From NCBI GenBank assembly GCA_020226215.1, contig CM035236.1, positions 50,033,057 to 50,097,056 of the forward strand: a DNA stretch of 64,000 nucleotides. Reading direction: 5' to 3'. The notes under the pieces are model-generated. The model searched no databases. It saw only the letters and a list, made by a program, of their open reading frames with translations, and was not told where the DNA came from. Positions 9,952 through 21,534 of the stretch are shown here, one piece after another. The position numbers were made by a program, and so were the translations under genes. This DNA comes from Sindora glabra (lineage: Eukaryota > Streptophyta > Magnoliopsida > Fabales > Fabaceae). Each line of letters opens with the position of its first letter. Position 1 is the stretch's first letter.

Positions 9952-11411
9952 TGCATCATTTAACATGAAAATTAGAACCTAACTTGTTGAAAAATCATAA
10001 TCAGTGGCCAGTTCAAATTGTACCTAAGGGAATAAAAGTCAGCTAATGAAAACTAAATGTAAACAAGTTTTTTTTATATATAAACACAATTAAACAAACT
10101 AAAATCAATAATTAAATGTAGAATTAAAAGAGAGAAAGTCACGAAAATAAAATTATCAGCTCAAGAGATGTTCCTATCCTTAATTAGTTGGCTTATCCTA
10201 GACAACTTCTACAAAATTACTCTACTTTGATTAATTAGCCTAAGAATGCCTTAGCAACACTCCTAATGTTCCTTAATTAACTAACCTAAGCTTAACGCCT
10301 AGATTAATTTCTTATTGTTCAAGGCCAACACACGAATAATAACGTTAAAATTGACAGAACTATTAAAATTGAATTAATAATCTAACCTATCATTGAATCA
10401 TTAATTGTGATTCTCATTCTCTTAGGTGATGATCAATTTAACCTAGAATCAAACAACCAACATTTAATTACTACTCATACAACAATTGACTACAACCAAG
10501 CATTATGATTAATCATTTAGTAATAGAACACGATTAGATAATCAATTAAAGGGCCCTAATTAGCAAATCATCCAAAGCAATTATGAACATAAAAAAGCAA
10601 AGAATTAGAGGATAATTAAATTAAAAGAAAGAGTAAAAGATAAATTTTCAAAGCTAAACCAAATTAAGGTCAGAAATCTCTTGAATTGATTAAAGTTTAG
10701 CCATTTACAGTGGAATACAAAGAAAATTAGAAAAAGAAGAGTTATTGTCTAGATTTGTGTTGTTTGCCTTTGGAAGCACAAACCCTGAAATCTAATCTAC
10801 TAGGTTAGAAAACTTATTGGTCCAAGTTAATATACTTCCTACGGTTATAAAAAATAAGGTAAGAAACTCGTAATCTAATCTATAATTTATCAACTACTAG
10901 TATTTTACTATAGTAATTTTTGTCACTCAATTTCCAACCTATGTTTGACTATTAAAATGATGTAATTTTACTAAACTCCAAATATGAATGTTTAGGTCGA
11001 GTCTTAGATAACTCTAGGTGCCAGTTTTAGCTTAACTGGACCTTTGAAGCTCCACTTATGGCCTACAAACCATGACTAGTTCAACTTGGATAAAAATAAA
11101 AGCATCAACTTTATAACTATTTTTTACCTTTTAAATGTATAAATTGGACTTTGGCTAAAATATGAAAGTTTTAGAACTTCTTTTAAAATTTCCAACGATA
11201 TAAAGATCACCTAACTTTCAACATCCAGAGCTCAAGTTATAACAAAAAACTTGAAACTGTGTAAAAATGCACTATTAATAGAACAATTTAAAAATATTGG
11301 AAAATCAACATCCAATCAAATAATAAGGTCAAATCCATAAAACTAAGCATATATAACACACCAAAAGGCATAAAACAAGAAAAAATTATATAAAGAATAT
11401 TTTGCACATTA
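9952..11411 (-). mobile_element. 3' LTR of Athila-like retrotransposon
   Basis: Colinear with 19335-20778 along its whole length (for example CTAAAATCAATAATTAAAT, TAGTTGGCTTATCCTAGACA, AAGAATATTTTGCACAT). Read on the minus strand it runs from TAATGTGCAAAATATTC (ancestral TGATGTGC, as in the other LTR) to AAATGATGCA, so the TG...CA ends are nearly preserved. TCCCTTAGGTAC on the minus strand resembles the TCCCTTGGGTAC block of Athila-type LTRs. It is 1460 bp. The outer flank TGATA (9947-9951) does not match the flank of the other LTR. Confidence 0.75.
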
Positions 11412-11929
11412 AATTCTTAACATTTAACCTTTTCACAACTTAGGTAAATACAACTTTATTCAAGACTAAAAATAAAAGACTTACTTTCTAAAGACTTCAA
11501 AATCATAAATTCACAAGTAAGAAGCAATCAAAGTTATCAAGACACATAACAAATCATGAACAAAAATCTTGACAAATATGAAATCAACCAACATAGCAAC
11601 TTTATTTAAAATGGTAGATTCCTATAAAATATACTCTCTAAGTGTTAAGTTTTTAGGATAAATATTTTACTCAAGCTAATTCTATGTAATTGCTCTACCA
11701 TAAGCTTGTTTATCATCTTATTTTCATTACTCAGACCATATATACAACACAAATCAAATGGATTTTACTTAAGCTTGTAATAGGGCTTGAAAAAAGGAAA
11801 GGAAAAATAAAGGCATGAAGGTTAAAAACTACGAAAATCAATACAACACTTGAATCATAATCATATAGGTAATCTATAAACAATTATAACTCACAAGACA
11901 ACCTAAATTTAAATTCAAACACTTATCAA

Positions 11930-12040
11930 CTTTCTTCTTTTTCCTTTATTTCCTGAATCTTTTTTTTCTTATTCTCCTCTTTCCACTTTTTCTCCTTTCT
12001 ATTTTTTCTTTATTTCTTTATTTCCTTCTTCATTTCTCAC
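11930..12040 (-). other. Polypyrimidine tract (polypurine on minus strand) in Athila 3' region
   Basis: About 110 bases almost free of purines (CTTTCTTCTTTTTCCTTTATT and similar). On the element's coding strand this is a long purine run about 550-600 bases before the 3' LTR. It is not adjacent to the LTR, so it is not the canonical plus-strand primer. Confidence 0.5.
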
Positions 12041-12779
12041 AATAGCAACATAAACCTTCACATTTATTCAAAGACCTATCTCATAAAGATTTAAATGCTT
12101 TACTAATCCTTAAGGTTAGATAAAGACACTTATTTTACATTAGAGAAATATGTTAATGGGCTAATTAACAAGGAAAAGATAACTAGGCTCAAAGAAGGCT
12201 TAACACAAATTAAAATTTAAGGTTGGCTATTTAGCATTAGCGTAAACAAAAAATGATTTTATCATTTTTATGCATGTATGTGCAAATGTAATCTCTAAAA
12301 GAATTGAAGTAAGTTATAGAAAAATAAATCATGGAAGAACATCATACATAAGAAAGGAAAGACAATAGTATAAAAACTTAACATAAGACTCAAATCTCAT
12401 AAAGAGAGTCATATTATCAGACTCAATCCACCAATTCAAACTCTATAACTACACCAATTAATTTTAAGAAGCAAAATAATTCACTCAATCATGTTATGAA
12501 CCTTATCCACCTTTAATTGAATCCTATTCATGAGAAATGCAAAGTCTTAATCAATTGAAAACAATTAAAATGACTTAAAACAAGACTTAAAAATAAATGA
12601 TATTTTTTAAATTGAAAGACACCAAGGGAAATATTCAGACTTAAAACACAAAAGAAATGTTAAAATTCCCTCCTCTACACTTAAAATTTTTATTATCTTT
12701 AATATAAAGCATTTCAACATTAAGAAAGATAAAACATAAGTAAAATAAAAAGGAAGGAAAATAGAAAACAAATTTAGAA

Positions 12780-12840
12780 ACTAAGGTTGTTTTCTAAGAA
12801 GCACCTTTGTTTAACGTCTTTGGCTAAACATAATTGTAAT
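12780..12840 (-). other. Post-pol junction motif of Athila-type element
   Basis: On the minus strand GACGTTAAACAAAGGTGCTT followed by CTTAGAAAACAACC matches, from memory, the GACGTTAAACAAAGCGCTT...GGGAGGCAACCC spacer that follows pol in Athila/Cyclops elements. Its position only about 250 bases beyond the protease relic is what shows that RT and integrase were deleted. Confidence 0.45.
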
Positions 12841-13189
12841 TTTTCTTCAACCAGGATCTAAATCATGAATAAGGATGTCATTTATCATGCAAGTGTTAAC
12901 CTTTATGTTATCCAGCAAAAGGGTCCTTTGCAATTTAGGACCATCCATTACATATTCTTTAAGTGTTATTCTTAAATTACTTTCCCTTGAATGTTTAGTA
13001 CTATCCTAGATAATAAATTTAACAAGATCAGCCAAATAACTACAATGATTACTAAGAATGCACTATTTTTCTTCTAAAAATTTAAATTTGTTAGATGAAT
13101 AAAAAAAAGTCAGAAACAAAAAAATCAAAATTAGTAACATTAAAAATAACATAATCAAAACCAATAGAATAAAAAAATTAGAATAAAGA

Positions 13190-13690
13190 ATTTCTTGCAC
13201 TACAGGTTCAAAAGTGTTAAGAAAGCATATAGAATTATCAATAGAATATTGTATAGCCTTAGAAATATCAAACTTGGCCATTACACCATCAAACTCCATG
13301 GTCATGTTCCATCTCGAACATTAATTAATGTCCCTACTATTTTTAGGAAAGGCAAGCCGAGAATGATGAAATGGTGCCTTAGTTATCTCATTTTCCATCT
13401 TTAAATATAGAAATTTGCTAGAAAAATCAATTCATCAATCTACACTAAAATATCCTCAAGAACACTAAAGGGGTAAGTGTTAGATATATTTGCTAATTGC
13501 ATAATCACCCTTGTTAGTTTCAAAAGACCTAAATTTAAAGCATTTTAAATAAAAAAAGGTATAACATTAATTGAAGCTCCTAAACCTAGTACAATATGCT
13601 TAATTCTAGTTTGCATTATAACATATGGAATGGTGAATATGCTTGGATCTTTGCATTTTCCTAGTAATTTTATTTGAAAGATGACAAATA
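13190..13690 (-). pseudogene. Retroviral-type aspartic protease relic (Athila pol)
   Basis: The minus strand, with frame changes, reads in order: SIFTIPYVIMQTRIKHIVLG (near 13650-13600), LGASINVIP (flap and active-site region), LNLGLLKLTRVIMQLA with YPFSVLEDILV, then IILGLPFLKIVGTLINVRDG and MTMEFDGVMAKFDI (13195-13380). This is the usual order in the Athila pepsin-like protease: DLGASINLMP, NLGPLKETGVIIQLADRS, GRPFLKTARTKIDV and MEFGD-V-FNIF. The catalytic Asp is replaced: GLGASIN stands where DLGASIN is expected. A stop and a frameshift also break it, so no active enzyme is made. Confidence 0.8.
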
Positions 13691-14689
13691 CATTCTCCCT
13701 TACACTTACTTTTCATTAACCTTTAATTTCCTCTTATTAATGCAATTTTTTTTTAAAAAGTTAGCATATCTTATAAACTATTTTATCAAGTCTAGCAAAG
13801 GTATGTTAACTTCAACCTTTTTTAAGGCATCAAAAATCTATTTTTCATTTTCAATTTTCTTTGGCTTCACAACCCTACTTGGAAAAGGAAAGGGAATATA
13901 AAAATTAATAAGAAGTGGAGTTTAAAGATAGAATGTACCTTAATTTCATTATGTTTTATCTCTTTTTTGGGTTACATCTTTGGGCTCTCTTCTAGTTAAT
14001 GGTTTGCTACTGGCTAGAGAGAAGGAAACTTGCTTGCCACTTTAAAGTTCAATAGCATTAACAACTTCCTTGTTCCTTAGGTTGATGATAGTTTATAAAA
14101 GAAGTTTGCTACTAGAATTTTGCATCTTTAATCTACTCACTAAGGTAGCAAGCTTACTTTTAATTCTATCTATTCTTTATGCTTAATCTAGTTTCTTACT
14201 AAAATTGTTAGATGGTATTTCTAGTGTCTTGTTAAAATTGCACAGCATTGGCAATTAAAGTTTTAACAAGATCCTTAAATGATGTTTCTAGTTTGGATAT
14301 AGGATTTACTAGTGGTTTAAATAGGGTAGGAGGTTGATATCTAATTTTTGTAGTAAGGAAAAAATCTTGGCCAGAAGTGTTCCTATATTTAAGATTCAAA
14401 TGTCTTTGTAGCCAAGATTATATGATTAAGAGAAAGGGTCATTCCTCTATTAGAACTGCCCTTAAAATCCTCTATTGTATTAGCATGCTAAATGGAATCT
14501 TCATCTTGTAGACTTGGAAAAATATCAATTGGATGTGTAGAATTAGAGTAGATGCTACACAATTTTTCTTATTTCTATTTAAGAGAAAATTACAATCAAT
14601 TTTTGCACCATGGAAGTTAGTTCCACTAATTGCCTTTCAACACTAAATGTGCTAATTTCATTAACTTTTCTAATTCTAAAATCCCTTCT

Positions 14690-15110
14690 ATTGCCGAACT
14701 ATTAAAAATTGGCAATCATGTTTGAAATCAAATCCTAGATAGCCCTAGTGGTTATATCAACTAATGCAGCATCACTAACAGTATCAATTATGCTTTTATC
14801 CATTAGTAAGAGCCCTTTATAGAAGTATGGATTTAGCAACTAGTTTAGGATTTAATGGTGAGGATAAGTAGCACATAGTCTTTTAGACTTCTTTTGGTAC
14901 TCATAAAAGTTCTCCCTGTTAAATTATTGGATGTCATTGATTTCCTTCTTAATATTTACTACCCTAGAGGTATGGAAATACTTCTTTTGAAAAAAAGAAA
15001 AAAACTTCTTCATATCATGTCATGTAGTGATAGGGGTAGATGGAATGTAATAAAGCTAATCTTTGGCAAAGCCAACAAAAAAGAAAGGAAAAGCTCATAA
15101 TTTAATCTCC
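14690..15110 (-). pseudogene. gag relic of Athila-type retrotransposon
   Basis: The minus strand reads KKYFHTSRVVNIKKEINDIQ, a stop, then FNRENFYEYQKKSKRLCATY and PHH (about 15030-14862). The next segment gives YFYKGLLLMDKSIIDTVSDA and ALVDITTRAI, a stop, then DLISNMIANF (about 14835-14715). These are the two best-known gag blocks of plant Ty3/gypsy elements: F-KYFP-SR-AN-RKEI-GI-Q---E-LYE-WERFK-LC--CPHH and Q-FY-GL------ID---GGAL---T--EAY-LI--MA-N. Several stops and frame changes make it a pseudogene. It lies 650 bases downstream of the primer-binding site in the element's direction, as expected. Confidence 0.8.
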
Positions 15111-15753
15111 TATTCTAATATACCTTGAAGCTTTATGCTATTTCATACTACACAAAACTCCTTAAAATGCTTATGAGAATCTTTCCCTATAAGGTCATGA
15201 AAAGTAGGCAACAAATGGATTAACCTAAATTTAAACTTAAAAGAAGCACCAAGATCATTGTATTGAATGCACAAAGACTAGTAAGTAATATCAAAGGATA
15301 CAAGTTCTTTCAAAGTCTTATTATTGTAATTTTTAGTCATGTTATCAAAATCTAATCTATGATTTCTTCTTAATTCATGCAAGGTTCTCTCAAATTTGGG
15401 ATCAAAACTGAATATAGCACATAAAAGGACCTAGTCATGCATTAAAAAGAACCAAAACTAAATAAAAATAAGAAACACAAAAAATTGATAAACTACAAAA
15501 AGTACTAGAAAAATAAAGAAAAATCCAAAAAAATTAGCAAATGGTGTTTTTTAATTGAAAACTATGACAACACCTATGAATACAAGTGTCTTGATCAAAT
15601 GGCTGAAAAATGGTGGACTATCAAAATTTGTGGCCAAATTCTATAGAAAAATTTCTACCTTAACTAGCGAAAAAATCTTGAATAACACAAAAAAAAAACT
15701 AAACTAAAAAAAGGTCATAACAAGTGAAAATAATCTAAAAACTAGATAGTTAA

Positions 15754-15771
15754 TCTTTAGCAACAACACCA
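15754..15771 (-). other. Primer-binding site (tRNA-Asp type), decayed
   Basis: On the minus strand TGGTGTTGTTGCTAAAGA, preceded by ATCAAATTT. The Athila/Cyclops primer-binding site is TGGCGCCGTTGCCGGGGA, complementary to the 3' end of plant tRNA-Asp. All seven differences are C-to-T or G-to-A, as expected from deamination of methylated cytosines. It sets the element's direction and its 5' LTR side. Confidence 0.75.
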
Positions 15772-15780
15772 AAATTTGAT

Positions 15781-15785
15781 ACATG
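15781..15785. repeat. Target-site duplication ACATG (left)
   Basis: ACATG directly before the LTR start TGTTATGACC; repeated exactly at 19332-19336. Confidence 0.85.
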
Positions 15786-18700
15786 TGTTATGACCTAACC
15801 TAATCATGACTGGCGTGGGTCTCGTTACCAATTTCTACAAGCTTTAACAACTTTTACGCTTTCTATTTAATGAGAGTTTTCAAATTATAAAGGGACTTAA
15901 AATTTTATTTTAAAATTTTTGCAGAAAAAAAATAAAGTCTCCCCTATTTTTAAACATTCCTGAAAGTTACATGCCCTATAATATTAAAATCTATTTTATT
16001 TCCAAATACAATAGTATCGAACATATAGTATAATACAGTTTTACACTTATATATGTATAATCGATTCAATACATCATGTAATTCAATAGATTTTCTATCG
16101 AAAAGCTAATTCTAATTCCAAATGAAACCTAATTGTCAAACCCTTTAATCTAAGCAGTTTTTGCTTTTTCATGGATGCAACAAATCCAAACATGCTTATT
16201 TCAACATAAAAACGTTTAAAATAGAATAGAGTGAGTTATGAGAACTTCATAAGTGTACATCTACCACTAGTTTGTAGGAAATCAATTTCATATATCATAA
16301 TCACAAATTAATCATATACTAAATCAAAAAATCTTAACAAACCCATCTCTTAGATTTTTAAAATATATGAAACCATATCGTGAAAAGAGGGTTCACCTGC
16401 ACATGACTTAAAACATGTATCTCATATCATAATTCATAGAAACTTCAACTTTCTGTTAGAACTCAATATAGAATACTATCAATTCCAAGTAGGCATCACA
16501 CTCATAAACAACTATTAAGGTTCAAATGCAAATAAATCATCATAATCATATCAAGTCTTTGCAATTATATTAAATAAAGATATCTAATCATAGATAATTT
16601 CTAGGGCAATACTATAATTTTTTTTAACTATTCACCAAGAATTTCCCATCTAACTTTTAGATTAATCTCATATCCTTTACAACTATTATTGGGAATTTTC
16701 CATTTGGCTTTCAGATTAAAGCTCCATCACCATTCATAGTTTGCAATGTCATTATTGGCATGATTCCTAAGTAATATCCATAAGAGAGATTAGCTCTCAT
16801 ATCAAAATTATTTATTGCACCTAAATGCAAAGTAATTAAATTTATCACTAAATAGTACCAAGCACATAGCAGTATGCAACCATATCATATAGATATTATT
16901 GATTTCTATCACAATCTATTTTTAATTAGTAAAATCACCACTACGCTTCCACTGTGCACTCTAATCAATTTACAGTCATTCCACAATTAACTATACTTAT
17001 ATTATAAGTTTATTCATAAACATATATATATATATATATATATTCATGCATATGATTATGAAATCTACACTATCAATAATAATATTCAACAATTAAACTA
17101 GCTTTATTTATTAAAATATAAAGCTGTGGTAAGATATACACGCATTTGATAGATTGCATCCATTTGGAAGTTCCAAAAGATTTATAACCATCTTTTCATA
17201 CTTTCCTCCTAAAATCACCATTTACAAGGACAAATTATAATTATATAAACATTATCTACACTTTTTTATTAAGAACTATCTATGGTTGGTTTCAAACATT
17301 AAATATTAAATTTTAAGATATAAATATACTCTAAATATAATAATCTAGTATCCCAGAGTCTTAAAATATTATTTTATCAATACTTTGTTGATTATTCAAA
17401 TAATATGATAAAACAAGGTTTTTCAAATTAAGTTCAAATCTTTCAAAATATGATGATATAATATTTGTGATTATTTTAAATATAGTATTTTAGCAATCTA
17501 TATTGTAAAAATCATCTTTTTCACAAGTTTGGCCTAATATTTCAAATTGTATAAAAATAAAGTCTTTTAAATCACTTCAAATCATAAAAAATCATAAGAA
17601 CTATTATTTAGAAATGCCATCTATAGAATAACTTATCATTCCATAGCATAAAATATCAATTTTATAGAAATAGGTTTGTTTAAGTTATCATTACCTATCT
17701 TGAATATTCACAAAATGGATTTTTATGATCCTTACATAGATTTGCCATAAAAGTAGAATAAAATATTCTATCTACACTTGTATCATCCTATTTGAACATT
17801 TTGTAGCATAAAAGATTATATTTTCCTCATAAGTCGACTTACATATATCACACGCATAAAAGGGTTTTTTTGTGTAAACTCCAAACACCCACTACCCATA
17901 AAATGATGGTATAAAAAGATCACAACCATGTTGTTTTAAAGCTCCATGGCATAAAAATCTCACTTTGTTGAACACTATCATAAAGACACCCAAAATGGAT
18001 TTTCTTTAAAACAATATAATTCTTTGCATTTTCAAATGACGGTATTTAATACTCCATATATATTTTATTATATCATAAAAATTATATTTTTTATTTGTAT
18101 ACGTCGAAATACCTAAATGAGTTTTCTCAAATCTTTGAGCAAAATAGCATAAATATTAAAATTTTATGATCTAAACAACGATCACCAGAGGAAGTCACCA
18201 GTAACTCGTTAGTGCTAGAATAAAGCCCTATCACTGGCGATTTAAAGGAAAATAGTGGCTTTTTGCTACAGTTCAAAGCCCTACTCTATGGCCTCCTCTC
18301 ACACCACAAACAACAATAGCAACCAGTTGTAAATAAAGGAAGTCAACGGTGAGTGAAAAATGTGTAGAATCCTTCACTCTAGCCCGCCACTAAATTACCG
18401 ATTGCCATTGCTTCTTCATTTCTTTTTCGTGGCCGAGAACTTTAACTATATAGTATCAATATGCCTTAGAACAACTACGACAAAGATGTGCAGAAATTGC
18501 TATGTAGTCGGTAGAAGAACTGGGATAATATTTGGCCGGTGTTGAAGAGAAGAAGAAAGAAAGAAAGAGAAAAAGTGAGAGAGTGGAAAGGACAGAAAAG
18601 TAGCAGTAGCAATAAAAAAGAAGAATGAAAATTCTGGAAAGTGAAAGCTGCTATCCAAAATTCAATAAAAGAAAAGAGAGGAAATGTAGAAAATTCAATT

Positions 18701-19331
18701 GTGTGTGATGGTTTTGCATATTGTGGTGCGCCATAACCCATACACTCTTCCTATCACATCCATCTATTTTTATGATTATTGATCTTAGCCTTTCGTATAT
18801 TTAAAATTTCAATTTTTATAAAACTTACTTTATTTGAAATTTCATTCCATCTAATTTTAATTTTCCCCCATACTTACATATAAATATATATTTGACATAA
18901 TCTAATGAATTTTAAAAGTCCTAAAATAATTATTTCAAATTTCCTAAATCTGTAAAAATAAACTATCAAATACTAACAATTAATTCATAAAATTTTATAC
19001 TCATTATTTCCAATTTATGAGAAACTTCTCATAAAAATATTTAAACCAATCTCAAATTAAGAATGGCCATTTAAAAAATAAATGCTCACACCATAATTAC
19101 TAAAATATTTTTAAATTGTAGGAAATTCCTTATAAAAGTCATTTTCAGCTAATTTTAAATTAATAATGACTATATATAAAAAAAATAAAATAAATAAGTT
19201 TCAAATATTATTATAGGTATATTTTTCAACATTCCTAAGCCTTTAAAATGAAAAAGGAATTCAAGTTCAAATATTAATCAAATAAATAAACATCCATAAG
19301 TATCAAAATTTATGAAACTTGGGATGTTACA
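15786..19331 (+). mobile_element. Solo LTR, TGTTATGACC family, 3.5 kb
   Basis: Begins TGTTATGACCTAACC and ends GGGATGTTACA, flanked on both sides by ACATG. No internal retroviral sequence or partner LTR with the same duplication is present, so it is a solo LTR left by LTR-LTR recombination. Similar starts (TAACATGACCCAAGCC at 38229, TGTCATGACTTATTCC at 34372) define the family. Long LTRs of about 3 kb with this layout are usual for Tekay/Del-type chromoviruses, but without pol that assignment is inference. It contains a purine-rich tract (18541-18690). It is inserted between the primer-binding site and 5' LTR of the Athila-like element. Confidence 0.85.
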
Positions 19332-19336
19332 ACATG
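19332..19336. repeat. Target-site duplication ACATG (right)
   Basis: Exact partner of 15781-15785. Its last two bases (TG, 19335-19336) are also the first bases of the Athila LTR on this strand. Confidence 0.85.
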
Positions 19337-20778
19337 TCATTTTGCACCAAAAATTAAAATTGAACTTGTTTAAAAATCATAGTCATTGGCAAATATGAGT
19401 CGTACCCAAAGGAATAGAAGCTAATTAATGAAAATTGAATGTAAACAAATTTTTTTAATAAATGAAATTAAATAAACTAAAATCAATAATTAAATATAGA
19501 ATTAAAAGATAGAAAATTGCAAGAAACAAAATTATCAACTCAAAGGATGTTCCTAACTTTAATTAGTTAGCTTATCCTAGATAATTTCTACAAAATTACT
19601 TTATTTTGATTAATTTGCCTAAAAATACCCTAGTAGCACTTCTAATGTGCCTTAATTAGTTAACCTAAGCCTAGCATCTAGATTAATTCCTTAGTGTTCA
19701 AGCCAAGCATCTAAACAATAGTATTAAGATTTAGGGAATGGTTCAAATTGAATCAATAATCTAACATAGTATTAAATCATCAATTCATATCCTAATCCTC
19801 TTAGGTGATGATCAATTTAACCTAGCATCAAACAACAAGCTTCTAATTTCTACTCATACAACAATTAATGATAACCTAGCATTATAATTAATCATTTAGC
19901 AATAAATCACAATTAGATAATCAAATAAAAAGCCTTAATTAGCAAATCATTTAAAGCAATCATAAACATAAAAGAGCAAAGAATTAAATAATAATAAAAT
20001 TAAAAGAAAGAATAGAAGAAAAATCTCAAAGTCAAACCAAATTAATGTCAAAATTCCCTTAAACTAATTGAAGAAGTTTAGTCACTTGTTGTGGAATACA
20101 AAGAAAACTAGAATAAGAAGAATTATTTTCTAGAATTATGTTGTTTACCTTTGGAGGCATAAACCTTTAAATTTGATCACCTAGGTTAAAAAACTTACTA
20201 GGCTAAGTTAATATACCACCTAGGATTACAAATAATAGGGCTTTTTCCAATTTTAGAAGCCTATAGCATAATTTACAATTTAATCTACTAATAGAGTTTT
20301 ACTATAATAATTTTTTTCACTTAACTTCCAACCCATGTTTGACTATAAAAATGGTGTAGTTTCACTAAATTCCAAATATGAAAGTTGTTAGGTCAGATCC
20401 TAGGCAACTTTGGATGTTAGTTTTATCTTAATTGCACCTCTAGTTAAGGCTTAAAATTTGAGATTAATTCAACTTAAACAGAAATAGAGCATCAATTTCA
20501 TGACTATTTTTAACCTTTTAAATGTCTAAATTAGGCTTCAACCAAAACATGAAAGTTTTGGAATTTTATCTAAGCTTTTCAATAGTGTAAGGATCATCCA
20601 AGTTATAGCCAAAAACATGAAAGAATGTAAAAATCCAACATTAACTAAACAATTTAAAAACATTGAAAAATCAACATCTAATCAAATGACAAGGCTAAAA
20701 TCTATAAAATTAAACATATGTAGCACACTAAGAGATATAAAATAAAAGGATATAATATGAAGAATATTTTGCACATCA
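19335..20778 (-). mobile_element. 5' LTR of Athila-like retrotransposon
   Basis: Direct repeat of 9952-11411. On the minus strand it starts TGATGTGCAAAATATTC at 20778 and ends ATGACA at 19335, after which, once the nested solo LTR is taken out, come TGTATCAAATTT and the primer-binding site. The minus-strand TG...CA ends are intact here, which fixes the LTR limits in the more decayed partner. Confidence 0.75.
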
Positions 20779-20868
20779 ATAAGCAAAAATTTTATAATTT
20801 TAGCATAAAACTTGTAAAAACATTGACACATTTTATGAATTGATGAATTTTATTTTTAATTCAACTTA

Positions 20869-21534
20869 CACTACTACAAAATAGGTAATTTATGCCAGTT
20901 GTTTAACAAATTAGACATCAATTTTAGGCTATCATTTTATCTAGTATCATTATAAATATTTTATGACATGGACTAGAAAATTATCATGAAAAATAATAAT
21001 TATGTCAATTTCCATGATAAACAAATAATTATCATTTCTTGTAGGATATACAACTCATCAATCGATCAAAGTTAAAGCCATTAGTATTTAAGGTTGTAAC
21101 CATCATTAAAAATTAAAATTTAATATTAGTTTATTTTATTAACTAATATGGAATATGTTATACCACATCAGTGATTTACATAACTAATATTGCATTACCT
21201 ACCACTAATCCCTAAACCTTATCTATTTTGTATAGTATCTTAAAATTTCCTACAATATTACTTCCAACCTAAAATATATCTAGATCCCCCTAAAAATATA
21301 ATACTTCAACTTTATAATACTATGTACCTCAAATGAAATAGAAAGCAATGCACATTTTGCATTAATTACATTACAAAATCCTAAATTTAGTAAATGCAAT
21401 TAATAATAGAGAGAAGCTAAATTTTCCTATACATTAATTTCATATAATTTGGATATAGGATTAAGAAATACATAATGATTTGCACTGTTGAATGACATAT
21501 GTCCAAAGCATTTTCAAACTATAAGAGAAGCAAA
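20869..21534 (+). mobile_element. CACTA (En/Spm) 5' terminal region, second copy
   Basis: Opens with CACTACTACAAAATAGG, the canonical dicot CACTA terminus, followed by subterminal blocks of the type ATTAGACATCAATTTT and AACTAATATGGAATATG, and a pyrimidine-rich segment (ACCACTAATCCCTAAACC). The layout parallels 27264-27639. No 3' terminus belonging to this copy was found; it is followed at once by an LTR. Confidence 0.6.

Larger units (their letters stand above)
9952..20778 (-). mobile_element. Athila-type Ty3/gypsy retrotransposon, minus strand, defective and nested
   Basis: Two direct LTRs (9952-11411 and 19335-20778) bracket an internal region of about 4.4 kb (11412-15771) holding, on the minus strand, a tRNA-Asp-type primer-binding site, a gag relic and a protease relic. 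The reverse transcriptase, RNase H and integrase expected of a 10-kb-class Athila element are missing. A 3.5-kb solo LTR of another family (15786-19331) sits between primer-binding site and 5' LTR. All reading frames carry stops, so the element is dead. Order and orientation were fixed by the primer-binding site and by gag preceding protease. Confidence 0.75.

Noticed and set aside
13063..13404. Overlapping open frames on both strands
   Set aside because: The minus-strand frame is part of the Athila protease relic and the plus-strand frame is its shadow; neither is a gene.
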